A stretch of DNA of 62,100 nt from an uncultured Pelagibacteraceae bacterium (GTDB taxonomy: Bacteria > Pseudomonadota > Alphaproteobacteria > Pelagibacterales > Pelagibacteraceae): contig CACHKZ010000002.1 of NCBI GenBank assembly GCA_902580535.1, positions 1-62,100 of the forward strand, in the 5' to 3' direction. Shown piece after piece: positions 1 through 10,267 of the stretch (positions within the stretch are counted from its first letter, which is position 1; the number at the start of each line of letters is the position of its first letter). Below the pieces are notes generated by a model. The model was not told the origin of the DNA. It saw only the letters and a program-made list of their open reading frames with translations, and made no database searches. The position numbers were made by a program, and so were the translations under genes.

Positions 1-296
1 TCAATTATATCCGATGAATAAAAAAAGTAGCCAAAAACAATTAATGGAGCTGATCCTAAAACTATTAAAAGGAATAAAGATTTATTTTTGGTTATATTTA
101 ATAAATCTTTTCTAAAATATAAAATAATTGCTAAAAGCGATCCTAAATGAAGACTTATATCTAGTTGAAGTGAGCTAACATTAAAATTAGAAATCTTTGA
201 GATTATAATGAGATGAGCTGAGGAACTTACGGGAATAAACTCAGTAAATCCTTGAATGAATGCTAATATTGATGCTTCTATATATTTTGAAATCAT
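1..296 (-). CDS. uppP: Undecaprenyl-diphosphatase, N-terminal part (gene cut by window start)
   Basis: UppP (BacA) is an inner-membrane phosphatase that recycles undecaprenyl diphosphate to the monophosphate carrier used for peptidoglycan and LPS. Reading the reverse strand from the ATG at 296 gives about 98 residues before the window ends. Residues 13-29 read FIQGFTEFIPVSSSAHL, which closely matches the family signature QGxTEFLPVSSSxHL that contributes active-site residues. Two hydrophobic segments follow (about residues 48-60 and 74-92). The gene is divergent from gltD, with about 180 bp between the two starts. The C-terminal two thirds lie outside the window. Identification is confident because of the signature. 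Confidence 0.9.
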   Translation of the reverse strand, partial: MISKYIEASILAFIQGFTEFIPVSSSAHLIIISKISNFNVSSLQLDISLHLGSLLAIILYFRKDLLNITKNKSLFLLIVLGSAPLIVFGYFFYSSDII

Positions 297-349
297 TTGA
301 GAACCCAATAGATAGTTAAAAGATTACTTAAATAAGGCAATTACTATTA

Positions 350-366
350 TGCATAGCTACTATGCA
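350..366. promoter_or_regulatory. Palindrome in the uppP-gltD divergent spacer
   Basis: A perfect 7-bp inverted repeat, TGCATAG and CTATGCA, separated by CTA, lies between the divergent uppP and gltD starts. Its size and position suit an operator for a dimeric regulator. No regulator is identified, and in such AT-rich DNA a chance palindrome is possible. The rest of the spacer (297-473) shows no gene and no clear sigma-70 -35/-10 pair. Confidence 0.35.
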
Positions 367-473
367 AATTTGAGAAAAATTAGGAAAAATAGGGTTTTTT
401 AAAAATATATGTCATAATGTATTACCTAGTTGTACTTTATACATATTTGAAATTCGTATATAAGCCGACTTCG

Positions 474-1907
474 ATGACAAATAAAATGCTTAAATTTGTG
501 GATATAGGTCAACAAAATCCACCTAAAAGAGATAAATCTAAAAGAAAAGAGGATTTTGGAGAGATATATCAAGAATTTATACATGATAGGGCTAAGGAGC
601 AGTCTAGCAGATGCTCACAGTGTGGTGTCCCTTTTTGTCAAGTTCATTGTCCTTTAAGTAACAATATTCCAGACTGGTTAAAACTTACTGCGGAGGGAAG
701 GTATGAAGAGGCATATCACTTATCTCAAAGCACAAATAATATGCCGGAAGTATGTGGAAGAATTTGTCCTCAGGACAGACTCTGCGAGGGGAATTGTGTA
801 ATCGAACAGTCAGGGCATGGCACTGTCACTATAGGATCAATTGAAAAATATCTAACCGACAAAGCATGGGAAAATGGATGGGTTAAACCAATAAAAGTAA
901 AAATTGAAAATGAACAAAGTGTTGGAATTATAGGTGCAGGTCCAGCAGGGTTAGCCTGTGGAGAAGAGCTTAGAAAAAAAGGATATCAAGTAACAATATA
1001 CGATAGATATGATAGAGCTGGTGGATTACTCATTTACGGAATTCCAAACTTTAAACTAGAGAAACATGTAGTTGAAAGACGAATTAAACTTCTGAAAGAT
1101 GGAGGAATAAATTTTGTAAACAATTTTGAAGTTGGTAAAGACTCTACTTTAAAAGAACTACAATCAAAACATGATGCAATCTTAATTTCAACAGGTGTTT
1201 ACAAACCCCGAGAAGTAAATTTACCAGGAAATGACTTAAGCAATATTTTTCCTGCAATGGAATTCCTAACAGCATCAAATAAAAAAGGCTTGGGTGATAA
1301 AGTTGAAATGTTTGATAACGGTACACTTAATGCTGAAGGAAAAGATGTTGTAGTTATCGGTGGAGGAGATACAGCAATGGATTGTGTAAGGACATCAGTT
1401 CGACAAAAAGCTAAATCTGTAAAATGTTTATACAGAAGAGATAGAGAAAATATGCCTGGTTCTGCTAGAGAAGTAGGTAATGCAGAAGAAGAAGGTGTAG
1501 AATTTATTTGGTTAAGTAATCCAAAAGAATTTAAAGGATCTAATAAAGTTAAGAGTATTGTAGTTGATAAAATGATATTAACTGATCCTGACGAGAGCGG
1601 AAGAAGAAAACCAGTTGTAGAAGAAAATTCAGAATTTGAAATAAAAGCAGATTTAGTGATTAAATCTCTAGGATTTGATCCAGAGGACTTACCTATTCTT
1701 TTTCAAGAGCCAAGATTAAAAGTTTCACAATGGGGAACTATTAAGGCTGACTTTGATACATTGGAAACAAGTATTCCTGGTGTATTTGCAGCAGGAGACA
1801 TCGTTCGAGGAGCATCATTAGTTGTGTGGGCTATTAAAGATGGAAGAGATGCAGCAACTTCAATCCAGAGTTTTCTTCAATTAAAACAAAAAATGAAAGT
1901 TGCATAA
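474..1907 (+). CDS. gltD: Glutamate synthase (NADPH) small subunit
   Basis: GltD is the flavoprotein subunit of NADPH-dependent glutamate synthase. It passes electrons from NADPH through FAD and 4Fe-4S clusters to GltB for the GOGAT step of ammonia assimilation. The N-terminal region has the two ferredoxin-like cysteine groups (CSQCGVPFC followed by HCP, then CGRICP and CEGNC). An FAD-binding GAGPAGLACGEEL motif follows near residue 152, a second nucleotide-binding GGGDTAMDC stretch lies further on, and the C-terminal AAGDIVRG motif is present. The frame is open from 417, but family proteins start close to the KFVDIGQQNP segment, so I choose ATG 474 (486 is also possible). The stop overlaps the gltB start by 1 nt (TAATG), so the two are one operon. 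Confidence 0.95.
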   Translation: MTNKMLKFVDIGQQNPPKRDKSKRKEDFGEIYQEFIHDRAKEQSSRCSQCGVPFCQVHCPLSNNIPDWLKLTAEGRYEEAYHLSQSTNNMPEVCGRICPQDRLCEGNCVIEQSGHGTVTIGSIEKYLTDKAWENGWVKPIKVKIENEQSVGIIGAGPAGLACGEELRKKGYQVTIYDRYDRAGGLLIYGIPNFKLEKHVVERRIKLLKDGGINFVNNFEVGKDSTLKELQSKHDAILISTGVYKPREVNLPGNDLSNIFPAMEFLTASNKKGLGDKVEMFDNGTLNAEGKDVVVIGGGDTAMDCVRTSVRQKAKSVKCLYRRDRENMPGSAREVGNAEEEGVEFIWLSNPKEFKGSNKVKSIVVDKMILTDPDESGRRKPVVEENSEFEIKADLVIKSLGFDPEDLPILFQEPRLKVSQWGTIKADFDTLETSIPGVFAAGDIVRGASLVVWAIKDGRDAATSIQSFLQLKQKMKVA

Positions 1908-4900
1908 TGGATATCCAAAAAAAAAATAGAGAATTATTGAAAAAACATCATGTTTATGATGAAAAAATGGAACATGATGCATGCGGAGTAGGTCTTGTGG
2001 CTTCAACTGAGGGGCTTAAATCAAGAAAAGTAGTTGAATATGGAATTGAAGCTTTGAAAGCTGTTTGGCACAGGGGTGCAATTGATGCTGATGGAAAAAC
2101 AGGTGATGGAGCAGGAATACATATTGAGATACCAAAGGATTTTTTTGCAGAGAAAATAGAAATTACTGGACATAAACATGATAATTCAGATTTATGTATA
2201 GGAATGATCTTCCTTCCGAGGAACGATTTTGGTGGTCAAGAGCAATGTAGAACAATAGTAGAGAGTGAACTTACAAAAAAGAATTTTAATATATATGGAT
2301 GGAGACAAGTCCCGGTTGATCCATCTGTGCTCGGTGAAAAAGCTGAATTAACAAGACCTGAAATTGCTCAAGTTTTGTTTACTCATAATGATAAATCAAT
2401 TGTTGGTAAAGATTTAGAAAGAATACTATACGAGACAAGAAGAAAAATTGAAAAAGAAGCTTTAAAAAATCAATTAAATAATTTTTATATTTGCTCATTT
2501 AGTTCAAAATCAATTATTTACAAAGGAATGTTTCTTGCAGAAGCTTTGTCAGACTTTTATACAGATTTAAAAGATGAACGTTTTATTTCAAGATACGCAA
2601 TTTTTCATCAAAGGTTTTCAACTAATACAGCACCAAGCTGGGATTTAGCTCAACCGTTTAGAGCTATCGCTCATAATGGTGAAATAAATACACTTAAAGG
2701 TAATGTTAATTGGATGAATATACACCAAGAAGAAATGTTCAGTCCATTGTTTGATGATATGGAAAATTTGAAACCGGTTATTCCTGCTGGAAATTCTGAC
2801 TCTGCATCATTAGACAATGTTTTTGAATTACTAAATATTTCTGGTCATTCAGCACCTTTAGCAAAACTTATGCTAATTCCAGATGCGTGGTCAAAAAAAA
2901 GTAAAGTTTTGCCAAAAGATCATCAACAATTATTCAATTTTTTAAATAGCACAATGGAACCTTGGGATGGACCCGCTGCTGTTGCAGCGACAGATAATGA
3001 GTGGGTAATTGTTGGAAGTGACAGAAATGGTCTAAGACCGCTAAGATATACTGTCACAAGAGACAAACTTTTGTTTGCTGGATCTGAAACAGGGATGATT
3101 GATTTAAATGAAAAGAAAATTGTTTCGAAGGGAAGACTTGGCCCTGGTGAAATATTGGGTGTTAGAATTGAAAAAGGAAAAGTTTATACTAACAATGCTA
3201 TTAAGAATTATTTAGCAAAAGAATTTAAAAAGTTTAATAACCAGATCATTGATCTTGATAAAAAATTTCCAATAGAAAATGAAAAAAACCAGCATTCAGG
3301 CTCTGATTTAAAAAAAATACAACACTGTTTTGGTTATAGCCTTGAGGATTTAGAACTAATCCTTCATCCTATGGCTGAAGATGCCAAAGAAGCAACTGGA
3401 TCAATGGGTGATGATACACCTCTTGCTGTATTATCTGATAAATATAGGCCTCTTTACCATTTTTTTCGACAGAACTTTAGTCAAGTAACAAATCCTCCAA
3501 TAGACTCTTTAAGAGAAAATAAGGTTATGAGTTTAAAAACTAGGTTTGGAAATCTGGGTAATATTCTGGATTTTTCAGATCTTACTGAGGAAAATATTTA
3601 TGTTTTGGACAGTCCTATCCTCTCAAACAATCAATTTGAAAAGTTTGTAAAGTACTTTGGTGATAATTATAGAATTTTAGATTGTATATTCGACAAAGAC
3701 GAAACACTAGAAAATTCAATTGATAAATTAAAAAGGGATGCAGAGAAAGCAGTCAGGGAAGGTGTAACACAACTTATTTTGTCAGATAAAAATATATCCG
3801 AAAAAAAACTGCCAATGCCAATGCTTCTATGTATTGGAGCAATAAACACTCATTTAATAAAATTAGGCCTAAGAGGATATGTTTCTATCAATGTTCAAAC
3901 AGGAGATGCTCTTGATACACACTCATTTGCTACACTTATAGGTGTTGGAGCAACAACTGTAAATCCTTATCTTGCATTCGATAGTTTATTTCAAAGATAC
4001 TCTAAAAAACTTTTTGGTAAATTTTCTTTTGATGAGTGTGTAAGTAGGTATATTAAATCTGTTAACTTTGGCCTGTTAAAAATAATGTCAAAGATGGGTA
4101 TTTCTGTTTTAAGTTCATATAGAGGAGGATGTAATTTTGAGACTGTAGGACTAAGTAGGACAATTGTTAAAGATTATTTTCCAGGGGTAGTATCTAAAAT
4201 TTCTGGCATTGGATTAAGTGGTATAGAAAAAAAGATAAGAGGTATACATAGGGATGCTTTTGACATTCATTCAAATATTTTACCCATAGGTGGAATTTAT
4301 AGATATAGAAAAAATGGAGAAACTCATCAATATCAAGGAAAATTAATTCATCTTTTGCAAGCTGCAGTTGGATCAAATTCTTATGATACTTATAAAAAAT
4401 ATACTAAAGGAATCTACAGTTTAAAACCAATTAACTTAAGAGATTTAATTGACTTTAAAAATCAAGAGGCAATAGCAATTGATGAAGTTGAGCCAATAAG
4501 TGAAATCATGAAAAGATTTGGAAGTGGAAGTATGTCTCATGGTGCCTTATCAAAAGAAGCTCATGAAACTCTTGCTATGGGTATGAATAGGATCAAGGGT
4601 GCTTCTTGTAGTGGTGAAGGTGGAGAAGATGAAAAGAGATTCAAGGTTTTAGAAAATGGAGATAGCGCTAATTCAAGAGTAAAACAAATAGCATCTGCAA
4701 GATTTGGAGTAACTATAAATTATTTAAATAATTGTAATGAAATTGAAATTAAAATTGCACAAGGTGCAAAACCTGGTGAAGGTGGTCAATTACCTGGGTT
4801 TAAGGTTACAGAAGAAATAGCTAAATTAAGACACTCTACTCCAGGAGTGACACTAATTTCGCCTCCTCCACATCATGACATTTACTCTATAGAAGACCTT

Positions 4901-6403
4901 GCACAACTAATTTATGATTTAAAGCAAATCAATCCTAAAGCTAGAGTTGGTGTAAAATTAGTAGCTTCATCTGGAATAGGAACTATTGCTGCAGGAGTTG
5001 CTAAAGCAAAAGCTGATATCATTTTAATTTCTGGACATAATGGTGGAACAGGGGCTACTCCTCAAACAAGTGTTAAATATGTTGGTATTCCATGGGAAAT
5101 GGGATTAACAGAAGCAAATCAAGTTTTGACTTTAAATAAACTAAGACACCTTGTTACTCTGAGAACGGATGGAGGAATTAAAACTGGAAGAGATGTAGTT
5201 ATGGCAGCAATGATGGGTGCAGAAGAGTTTGGTGTAGCTACTACAGCGCTAGTTGCAATGGGATGTATTATGGTAAGACAATGTCACTCTAACACTTGTC
5301 CAGTCGGTGTTTGTACTCAAGATGATGAACTTAGAAAAAAATTTACTGGTACACCAGACAAGGTAGTAAACTTATTTTCTTTTATAGCGGAAGAAGTAAG
5401 AGAAATTCTAGCAAGTTTAGGATTTAAGTCTCTCAATGAAGTTATTGGTAGAACTGACTTATTAAGACAAGTGAGTAAAGGATCACCAAATTTGGATGAT
5501 CTAGATTTAAATCCTTTATTTGTGCAAGCTGACCCCGGTAAAAATAAAAGATATTGTGAGAGACCTATAATTAATGAGGTTCCAGATACATTGGATCAAA
5601 AAATTTGGCCAGAGGTAGAAAACTTAATAGATAATAATTCTCCATTAGATAAAACATATGAAATTAAAAACACTGATAGAGCAGTAGGTACAAGAATTTC
5701 TTATCATTTATATAAAAAATTTGGAAATAATAAATTACAGGAAAATACTTTTTCACTTAATTTTAAAGGATCAGCTGGACAATCATTTGGTGCATTTGGG
5801 ATTAAAGGACTTAAATTAATTTTAAAAGGAGATGCCAATGATTACGTTGCCAAAGGTTTGTCTGGTGCATCTGTAATAGTTAAACTTCCTGAGGAAAGTA
5901 ATTTAGTCTCAAACGAAAATACTATTATAGGAAATACAGTCTTATATGGGGCAACATCGGGAACTTTATTAGCGGCAGGACAAGCGGGTGAAAGATTTGC
6001 AGTAAGAAACTCAGGAGCAACTGCGGTAGTTGAAGGTTGTGACTCAAATGGATGTGAGTATATGACGGGAGGATCAATTGTAATATTAGGTGATGTCGGA
6101 GATAATTTTGGAGCAGGAATGACTGGTGGAATGGCTTTTGTATATGATCCTAACAATGAATTTACAAAAAAAGCAAATCCAGAGACAATTATTTGGCAAA
6201 CACTCGAGACAGAGTTTTGGAAAAATAATTTAAAAGAACTAGTCTCAAAACATTGTCAAGAAACAGAGTCTAATGTTTCTAAAAATATACTCGAAAATTT
6301 TGATGTGGAGGTAAATAATTTTTTACAAGTTTGCCCTAAAGAAATGGTAGATAAACTTGCAAATCCAATTACTAATAAAAGTATTGTTGGTAAAGCTAGT
6401 TAA
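1907..6403 (+). CDS. gltB: Glutamate synthase (NADPH) large subunit
   Basis: GltB hydrolyses glutamine and transfers the ammonia through an internal tunnel to 2-oxoglutarate. At 1498 residues it has the normal family length. Cys26, in the sequence DACGVG, is the expected N-terminal nucleophile exposed when the 25-residue propeptide is removed. The class II amidotransferase domain fills about residues 26-430. The FMN/synthase domain is in the middle, with GAKPGEGGQLPG and the 3Fe-4S cysteines in CIMVRQCHSNTCPVGVC. The C-terminal GXGXG beta-helix domain includes GGSIVILGDVGDNFGAGMTGG. It overlaps gltD by 1 nt. Its 3' end overlaps the convergent hydrolase gene by 8 nt, so there is no room for a conventional terminator. 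Confidence 0.97.
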   Translation: MDIQKKNRELLKKHHVYDEKMEHDACGVGLVASTEGLKSRKVVEYGIEALKAVWHRGAIDADGKTGDGAGIHIEIPKDFFAEKIEITGHKHDNSDLCIGMIFLPRNDFGGQEQCRTIVESELTKKNFNIYGWRQVPVDPSVLGEKAELTRPEIAQVLFTHNDKSIVGKDLERILYETRRKIEKEALKNQLNNFYICSFSSKSIIYKGMFLAEALSDFYTDLKDERFISRYAIFHQRFSTNTAPSWDLAQPFRAIAHNGEINTLKGNVNWMNIHQEEMFSPLFDDMENLKPVIPAGNSDSASLDNVFELLNISGHSAPLAKLMLIPDAWSKKSKVLPKDHQQLFNFLNSTMEPWDGPAAVAATDNEWVIVGSDRNGLRPLRYTVTRDKLLFAGSETGMIDLNEKKIVSKGRLGPGEILGVRIEKGKVYTNNAIKNYLAKEFKKFNNQIIDLDKKFPIENEKNQHSGSDLKKIQHCFGYSLEDLELILHPMAEDAKEATGSMGDDTPLAVLSDKYRPLYHFFRQNFSQVTNPPIDSLRENKVMSLKTRFGNLGNILDFSDLTEENIYVLDSPILSNNQFEKFVKYFGDNYRILDCIFDKDETLENSIDKLKRDAEKAVREGVTQLILSDKNISEKKLPMPMLLCIGAINTHLIKLGLRGYVSINVQTGDALDTHSFATLIGVGATTVNPYLAFDSLFQRYSKKLFGKFSFDECVSRYIKSVNFGLLKIMSKMGISVLSSYRGGCNFETVGLSRTIVKDYFPGVVSKISGIGLSGIEKKIRGIHRDAFDIHSNILPIGGIYRYRKNGETHQYQGKLIHLLQAAVGSNSYDTYKKYTKGIYSLKPINLRDLIDFKNQEAIAIDEVEPISEIMKRFGSGSMSHGALSKEAHETLAMGMNRIKGASCSGEGGEDEKRFKVLENGDSANSRVKQIASARFGVTINYLNNCNEIEIKIAQGAKPGEGGQLPGFKVTEEIAKLRHSTPGVTLISPPPHHDIYSIEDLAQLIYDLKQINPKARVGVKLVASSGIGTIAAGVAKAKADIILISGHNGGTGATPQTSVKYVGIPWEMGLTEANQVLTLNKLRHLVTLRTDGGIKTGRDVVMAAMMGAEEFGVATTALVAMGCIMVRQCHSNTCPVGVCTQDDELRKKFTGTPDKVVNLFSFIAEEVREILASLGFKSLNEVIGRTDLLRQVSKGSPNLDDLDLNPLFVQADPGKNKRYCERPIINEVPDTLDQKIWPEVENLIDNNSPLDKTYEIKNTDRAVGTRISYHLYKKFGNNKLQENTFSLNFKGSAGQSFGAFGIKGLKLILKGDANDYVAKGLSGASVIVKLPEESNLVSNENTIIGNTVLYGATSGTLLAAGQAGERFAVRNSGATAVVEGCDSNGCEYMTGGSIVILGDVGDNFGAGMTGGMAFVYDPNNEFTKKANPETIIWQTLETEFWKNNLKELVSKHCQETESNVSKNILENFDVEVNNFLQVCPKEMVDKLANPITNKSIVGKAS

Positions 6404-7157
6404 TTTTTTCAATTATTTTTTCTAATTCTTTACAAATTATACTTAAATTTTTACCTGAGGAGAGACTATGATCTCCATTCTTTATTATTAAAAGCTTTTT
6501 ATCTGCTTTAGGAAAAGTTTTTAAAACCATTCTTGAGTATTTTACAGGCACCACCTCATCTTTTTGCCCGTGAACCATTGTGACAGGGATGGTATTATTT
6601 AATTTTTTATTAAGAACTTTATTTCTAGCTTTTTTTCCATCAAAAATAAGTTGTTTAGTGATTAAGTATTCATAATCGCCATTTTTAATTTTAGATATTC
6701 CCTTTTCGATTATTTCATCCTTTGTTTTCTTTGGAAATTTTTTCCACATAATTCTTGTAAGAAACTCAGGTGCAGATCCAATACCTAGGAAACCTTTAAT
6801 TTGAGAACTAAAATATCTGTGCATTATCATCGAAATCCATCCACCCATACTGGAGCCAATTAGAATAAAATCATTTTTTTTTACTATTTTATAAATCGCT
6901 GTCTTAGCGTCATTTGACCATTTTGTAATATTACCTTTTGTAAACTCTCCTGAAGACCTTCCATGACCAAAATATTCCAAAGCTAAAAACCCTAATTTAT
7001 TTTTAATGCTAAAGTTTAAAAATTTCTTAGGTTTATCTCCATCTATATCTGATGCAAAACCTGGCAAAAAAACTATGTAGAGATTTTTCTTATAATTATT
7101 TGCGATATATCTTAGTTTTTTATATTTAGAAATTCTTAGAAATTTATTTTTTTTCAT
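6396..7157 (-). CDS. Alpha/beta hydrolase family protein
   Basis: This 253-residue protein has the alpha/beta hydrolase fold. FLPGFASD is the oxyanion strand region, GSSMGGW near residue 101 is the nucleophile elbow (GxSxGG), and GQKDEVVP and NGDHSL near the C-terminus supply the likely acid and histidine of the triad. The pattern resembles the ABHD10/BAAT-like serine hydrolases found in alphaproteobacteria. The substrate cannot be read from the sequence. It is transcribed toward gltB and overlaps its last 8 nt. The start at 7157 lies 39 bp from the divergent glycosyltransferase gene, so the two share a promoter region. Confidence 0.75.
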   Translation of the reverse strand: MKKNKFLRISKYKKLRYIANNYKKNLYIVFLPGFASDIDGDKPKKFLNFSIKNKLGFLALEYFGHGRSSGEFTKGNITKWSNDAKTAIYKIVKKNDFILIGSSMGGWISMIMHRYFSSQIKGFLGIGSAPEFLTRIMWKKFPKKTKDEIIEKGISKIKNGDYEYLITKQLIFDGKKARNKVLNKKLNNTIPVTMVHGQKDEVVPVKYSRMVLKTFPKADKKLLIIKNGDHSLSSGKNLSIICKELEKIIEKIN

Positions 7158-7196
7158 ATAAAGTATTCATATTGACTAGGTATATATTATTATCAC

Positions 7197-8351
7197 ATGC
7201 AGTCTAAATTAAAAGTACTACAGGTAATTCCTAAGTTAGGTTATGGTGGCGCAGAAACCGGTTGTTACGACATTGCACATTACTTGCCAGAAAATAATGT
7301 TGGATCATATCTCATTACGAGTGGCGGTGAACTCCTACAATATGTAGACAGAAAAAAAGTCAAACTCATAAGACTTCCTGTTCACTCAAAAAATCCAATA
7401 CTCATCTTTATAAATTCATTAATTATTTCTGCAATTATTTTAATAAATGGGATAAATATTGTTCATGCTAGAAGTAGAGCACCTGCGTGGTCATGTTTAA
7501 TTGCAACAAAAATTACAAGAAGAAAGTTTGTTACGACTTTTCATGGAACCTATAACTTTAAAAGTAAATTAAAAAAACTTTATAATTCGGTTATGGTTAG
7601 ATCGGATTTAATTATTGCTGGATCTAACTTTATTTTTTCACATATTAAAGAAAACTACGCAGAATATCTCTCAGATAAAAAAAAATTGCTCTCTATATTT
7701 AGAGGTATAAATACAGATTATTTTGACTCTTCCACTACATTAGAAGCTGATGAAGATAAATTATTTAAGTCATGGGATTTGATAGTTGGAAAAAAAATAA
7801 TTTTGTTGCCAGGAAGACTTACAGCTTGGAAGGGGCAAGAGATGTTTTTAGAAGCATTAAGCAAAGTAAATATTCAGTTAGGTAATGACTCTTTCATTGC
7901 TGTAATTTTGGGTAATGACCAAGGTAGAGATTTATACAGGAAAAAATTAATTAGACTTGTTGAACAATATAGACTTACTAAACAAATTAGATTTATAGAC
8001 CACTGTAAAAATATGCCATTAGCTTACAAAATATCTGATATTGTTGTCTCTACCTCAATCGAGCCCGAAGCCTTTGGTAGAGTTGCAGTAGAGGCTCAAT
8101 CTATGCAAAAATTAATTCTTGCCAGTAATATTGGTGGATCAAATGAGACAGTTATTGATGGAAAGTCTGGAATATTGTTTGAAGCAGGTAACTCTGATGA
8201 TTTATCAAAAAAAATTATACAAGTAATGAACTTTGATCCTAATGAACTTTCAAAAATGGGTAATTTTGGAAGAGAAAATGCTGTAAAAAAATTTAATGTT
8301 GAAAAAATGTGTTTTTCTACTTATTCAGAGTACAAAAAACTATTTAATTAA
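7197..8351 (+). CDS. GT4-family glycosyltransferase
   Basis: The 384-residue protein has a GT-B fold. The N-terminal lobe begins KVLQVIPKLGYGGAET, the glycine loop typical of GT4 enzymes. The C-terminal lobe has LPGRLTAWKGQ and the EPEAFGRVAVEAQ stretch that carries the nucleotide-sugar binding EX7E motif. Such enzymes move a sugar from a nucleotide donor to a lipid or LPS core acceptor on the cytoplasmic face of the membrane. The donor and acceptor are unknown. The stop overlaps the thrS start (TAATG), so it is co-transcribed with the translation genes downstream, which is an odd functional pairing. Confidence 0.85.
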   Translation: MQSKLKVLQVIPKLGYGGAETGCYDIAHYLPENNVGSYLITSGGELLQYVDRKKVKLIRLPVHSKNPILIFINSLIISAIILINGINIVHARSRAPAWSCLIATKITRRKFVTTFHGTYNFKSKLKKLYNSVMVRSDLIIAGSNFIFSHIKENYAEYLSDKKKLLSIFRGINTDYFDSSTTLEADEDKLFKSWDLIVGKKIILLPGRLTAWKGQEMFLEALSKVNIQLGNDSFIAVILGNDQGRDLYRKKLIRLVEQYRLTKQIRFIDHCKNMPLAYKISDIVVSTSIEPEAFGRVAVEAQSMQKLILASNIGGSNETVIDGKSGILFEAGNSDDLSKKIIQVMNFDPNELSKMGNFGRENAVKKFNVEKMCFSTYSEYKKLFN

Positions 8352-10267
8352 TGCCAAATATTACATTACCAGACGGAAAAAAAATAAATTTTGAAAAAAG
8401 TATTTCAGGTTTTGAGGTTGCTGAAAAAATTAGTAAATCTTTATCAAAACAGGCATTATTAATCAGTGTTGATGGAGAATTAAAAGATTTAAATCATAAT
8501 ATTTCAAAAGACTCCTCAATCAAGATATTTACATCAAAAGATAAAGAGGGATTGGAAACTATAAGGCATGATACTGCACATATATTAGCTATGGCAGTTC
8601 AAGAATTGTTTCCAGGTACACAGGTTACAATAGGTCCTGTTATTGAAGACGGATTTTATTATGATTTTGCTAGAAAGGAACCTTTTACCTCTGAAGATCT
8701 AGAAAAAATAGAGAATAAAATGAGAGAAATTGTAGATAGAGACGAAAAAACTTACAGAGAAGTTTGGAAAAGAAAAGATGCAATTGAACATTTTAAAAAA
8801 AAGGGAGAAATATATAAAGCAGAAATAATTGAGAGCATTCCAGAAGGCGAGGAAGTATCTTTATATTTCCATGGTGATTGGCATGATTTATGCAGAGGTC
8901 CCCACTTAACTTCAACTGGTAAAATCGGAAAATTTTTTAAATTAACAAAAGTCTCTGGCGCTTATTGGAGAGGCGATTCAAATAATGAAATGTTACAAAG
9001 AGTTTATGGTACCAGTTGGTCCACTCAAAAAGAGTTAGACGATTATTTAACTAGAATTGAAGAAGCAGAAAAGAGAGACCATAGAAAAATTGGCAAAGAA
9101 ATGGATCTGTTTCATTTCCGAGAAGAGAGTCCTGGATCAGTATTTTGGCATCAAAAAGGATGGAACTTATTTCAAAAACTTATTTCTTATATGAGAATGA
9201 AGCAAGAGACTTCAGGATATCAGGAAATAAATACTCCAGAAATATTAGATCGATCACTTTGGGAAAAATCTGGTCATTGGGAAAAATTTGGTGCAAATAT
9301 GTACACTTCTACTACTCCTGATGAAAAAGTTTTTGCTATAAAACCAATGAATTGTCCTGGTTGCGTTCAGGTCTTTAATCAAGGTTTAAAAAGTTACAGG
9401 GATTTACCATTGAAAATGTCAGAATTTGGAAAAGTTCATAGATATGAACCTTCTGGTGCTCTTCACGGATTATTACGTGTTAGGGCATTCACCCAAGATG
9501 ATGCACATATTTTTTGTACAGAAGAGCAAATCACAGAAGAATGTTTGAGCGTAACAAATTTAATTTTGGAAATTTATAAAGACCTAGGATTTGAAGATGT
9601 AATTTTGAAATATTCTGATCGACCAGACTTAAGAGTCGGGGATGATAAAGTTTGGGATAAATCAGAGGCAGCATTATTGGAGGCTATAAAAGCTACAAAA
9701 TTAGAATACTCTATAAATAAAGGTGAAGGTGCTTTTTATGGTCCTAAAATAGAATTTGTTTTAAGAGATGCAATTGGAAGAGATTGGCAGTGTGGAACTT
9801 TACAGGTTGATCTTAATTTACCAGGTAGATTAGGTGCATCGTTTGTAGATAGTGACGGAAACAAAAAAGTACCAGTTATGTTACACAGAGCTTTATTTGG
9901 ATCATTAGAAAGATTTATAGGAATTTTAATTGAAAATTATTCTGGAAAGTTACCTTTTTGGCTTTGTCCAGTCCAAACTATAGTTATCCCAATCTCAAGT
10001 GATTTTGATGAATATGCAAAACAAGTAAATAATGAATTAAAAAAAGTCGGTTTAAGTTCTGAAGTTGATTTAAAAAATCATAATTTAAATTACAAAATTA
10101 GGGAACATTCATTATCTAAAGTCCCAATGCTACTAATATGTGGAAAAAAAGAAGTTGACAGTAACACAGTAACTATTAGAAGATTGGATTCTAAAAAACA
10201 AGAAACTATGGAATTAAAAGAATTCTTAAAAAAATATTCTGCGTTAAATAAAGCACCTTCAATTTAA
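8351..10267 (+). CDS. thrS: Threonyl-tRNA synthetase
   Basis: ThrRS charges tRNA-Thr and edits mischarged Ser-tRNA. The 638 residues contain an N-terminal TGS domain (about 1-62), an editing domain with the zinc-binding HDTAHILA motif and a second conserved cluster around GDWHDLCRGPHL, and a class II catalytic core with KPMNCPGCVQVF, RVRAFTQDDAHIF and HRALFGSLERFIG. The C-terminal anticodon-binding domain runs from about residue 540. Length and motifs are canonical. It overlaps the upstream glycosyltransferase stop by 1 nt, and the next start codon (infC) follows its stop directly. tRNA-Thr(GGU) itself lies at 37809-37882. Confidence 0.97.
   Translation: MPNITLPDGKKINFEKSISGFEVAEKISKSLSKQALLISVDGELKDLNHNISKDSSIKIFTSKDKEGLETIRHDTAHILAMAVQELFPGTQVTIGPVIEDGFYYDFARKEPFTSEDLEKIENKMREIVDRDEKTYREVWKRKDAIEHFKKKGEIYKAEIIESIPEGEEVSLYFHGDWHDLCRGPHLTSTGKIGKFFKLTKVSGAYWRGDSNNEMLQRVYGTSWSTQKELDDYLTRIEEAEKRDHRKIGKEMDLFHFREESPGSVFWHQKGWNLFQKLISYMRMKQETSGYQEINTPEILDRSLWEKSGHWEKFGANMYTSTTPDEKVFAIKPMNCPGCVQVFNQGLKSYRDLPLKMSEFGKVHRYEPSGALHGLLRVRAFTQDDAHIFCTEEQITEECLSVTNLILEIYKDLGFEDVILKYSDRPDLRVGDDKVWDKSEAALLEAIKATKLEYSINKGEGAFYGPKIEFVLRDAIGRDWQCGTLQVDLNLPGRLGASFVDSDGNKKVPVMLHRALFGSLERFIGILIENYSGKLPFWLCPVQTIVIPISSDFDEYAKQVNNELKKVGLSSEVDLKNHNLNYKIREHSLSKVPMLLICGKKEVDSNTVTIRRLDSKKQETMELKEFLKKYSALNKAPSI

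Noticed and set aside
417..473. Extra 19 N-terminal codons of gltD
   Set aside because: The frame is open, but the encoded stretch is unlike GltD N-termini and the conserved part begins just after 474.
5842..6156. A 104-codon open frame on the reverse strand inside gltB
   Set aside because: It lies wholly antisense to the conserved C-terminal glycine-rich domain, has a proline/serine/threonine-rich composition typical of a shadow frame and no family motif.
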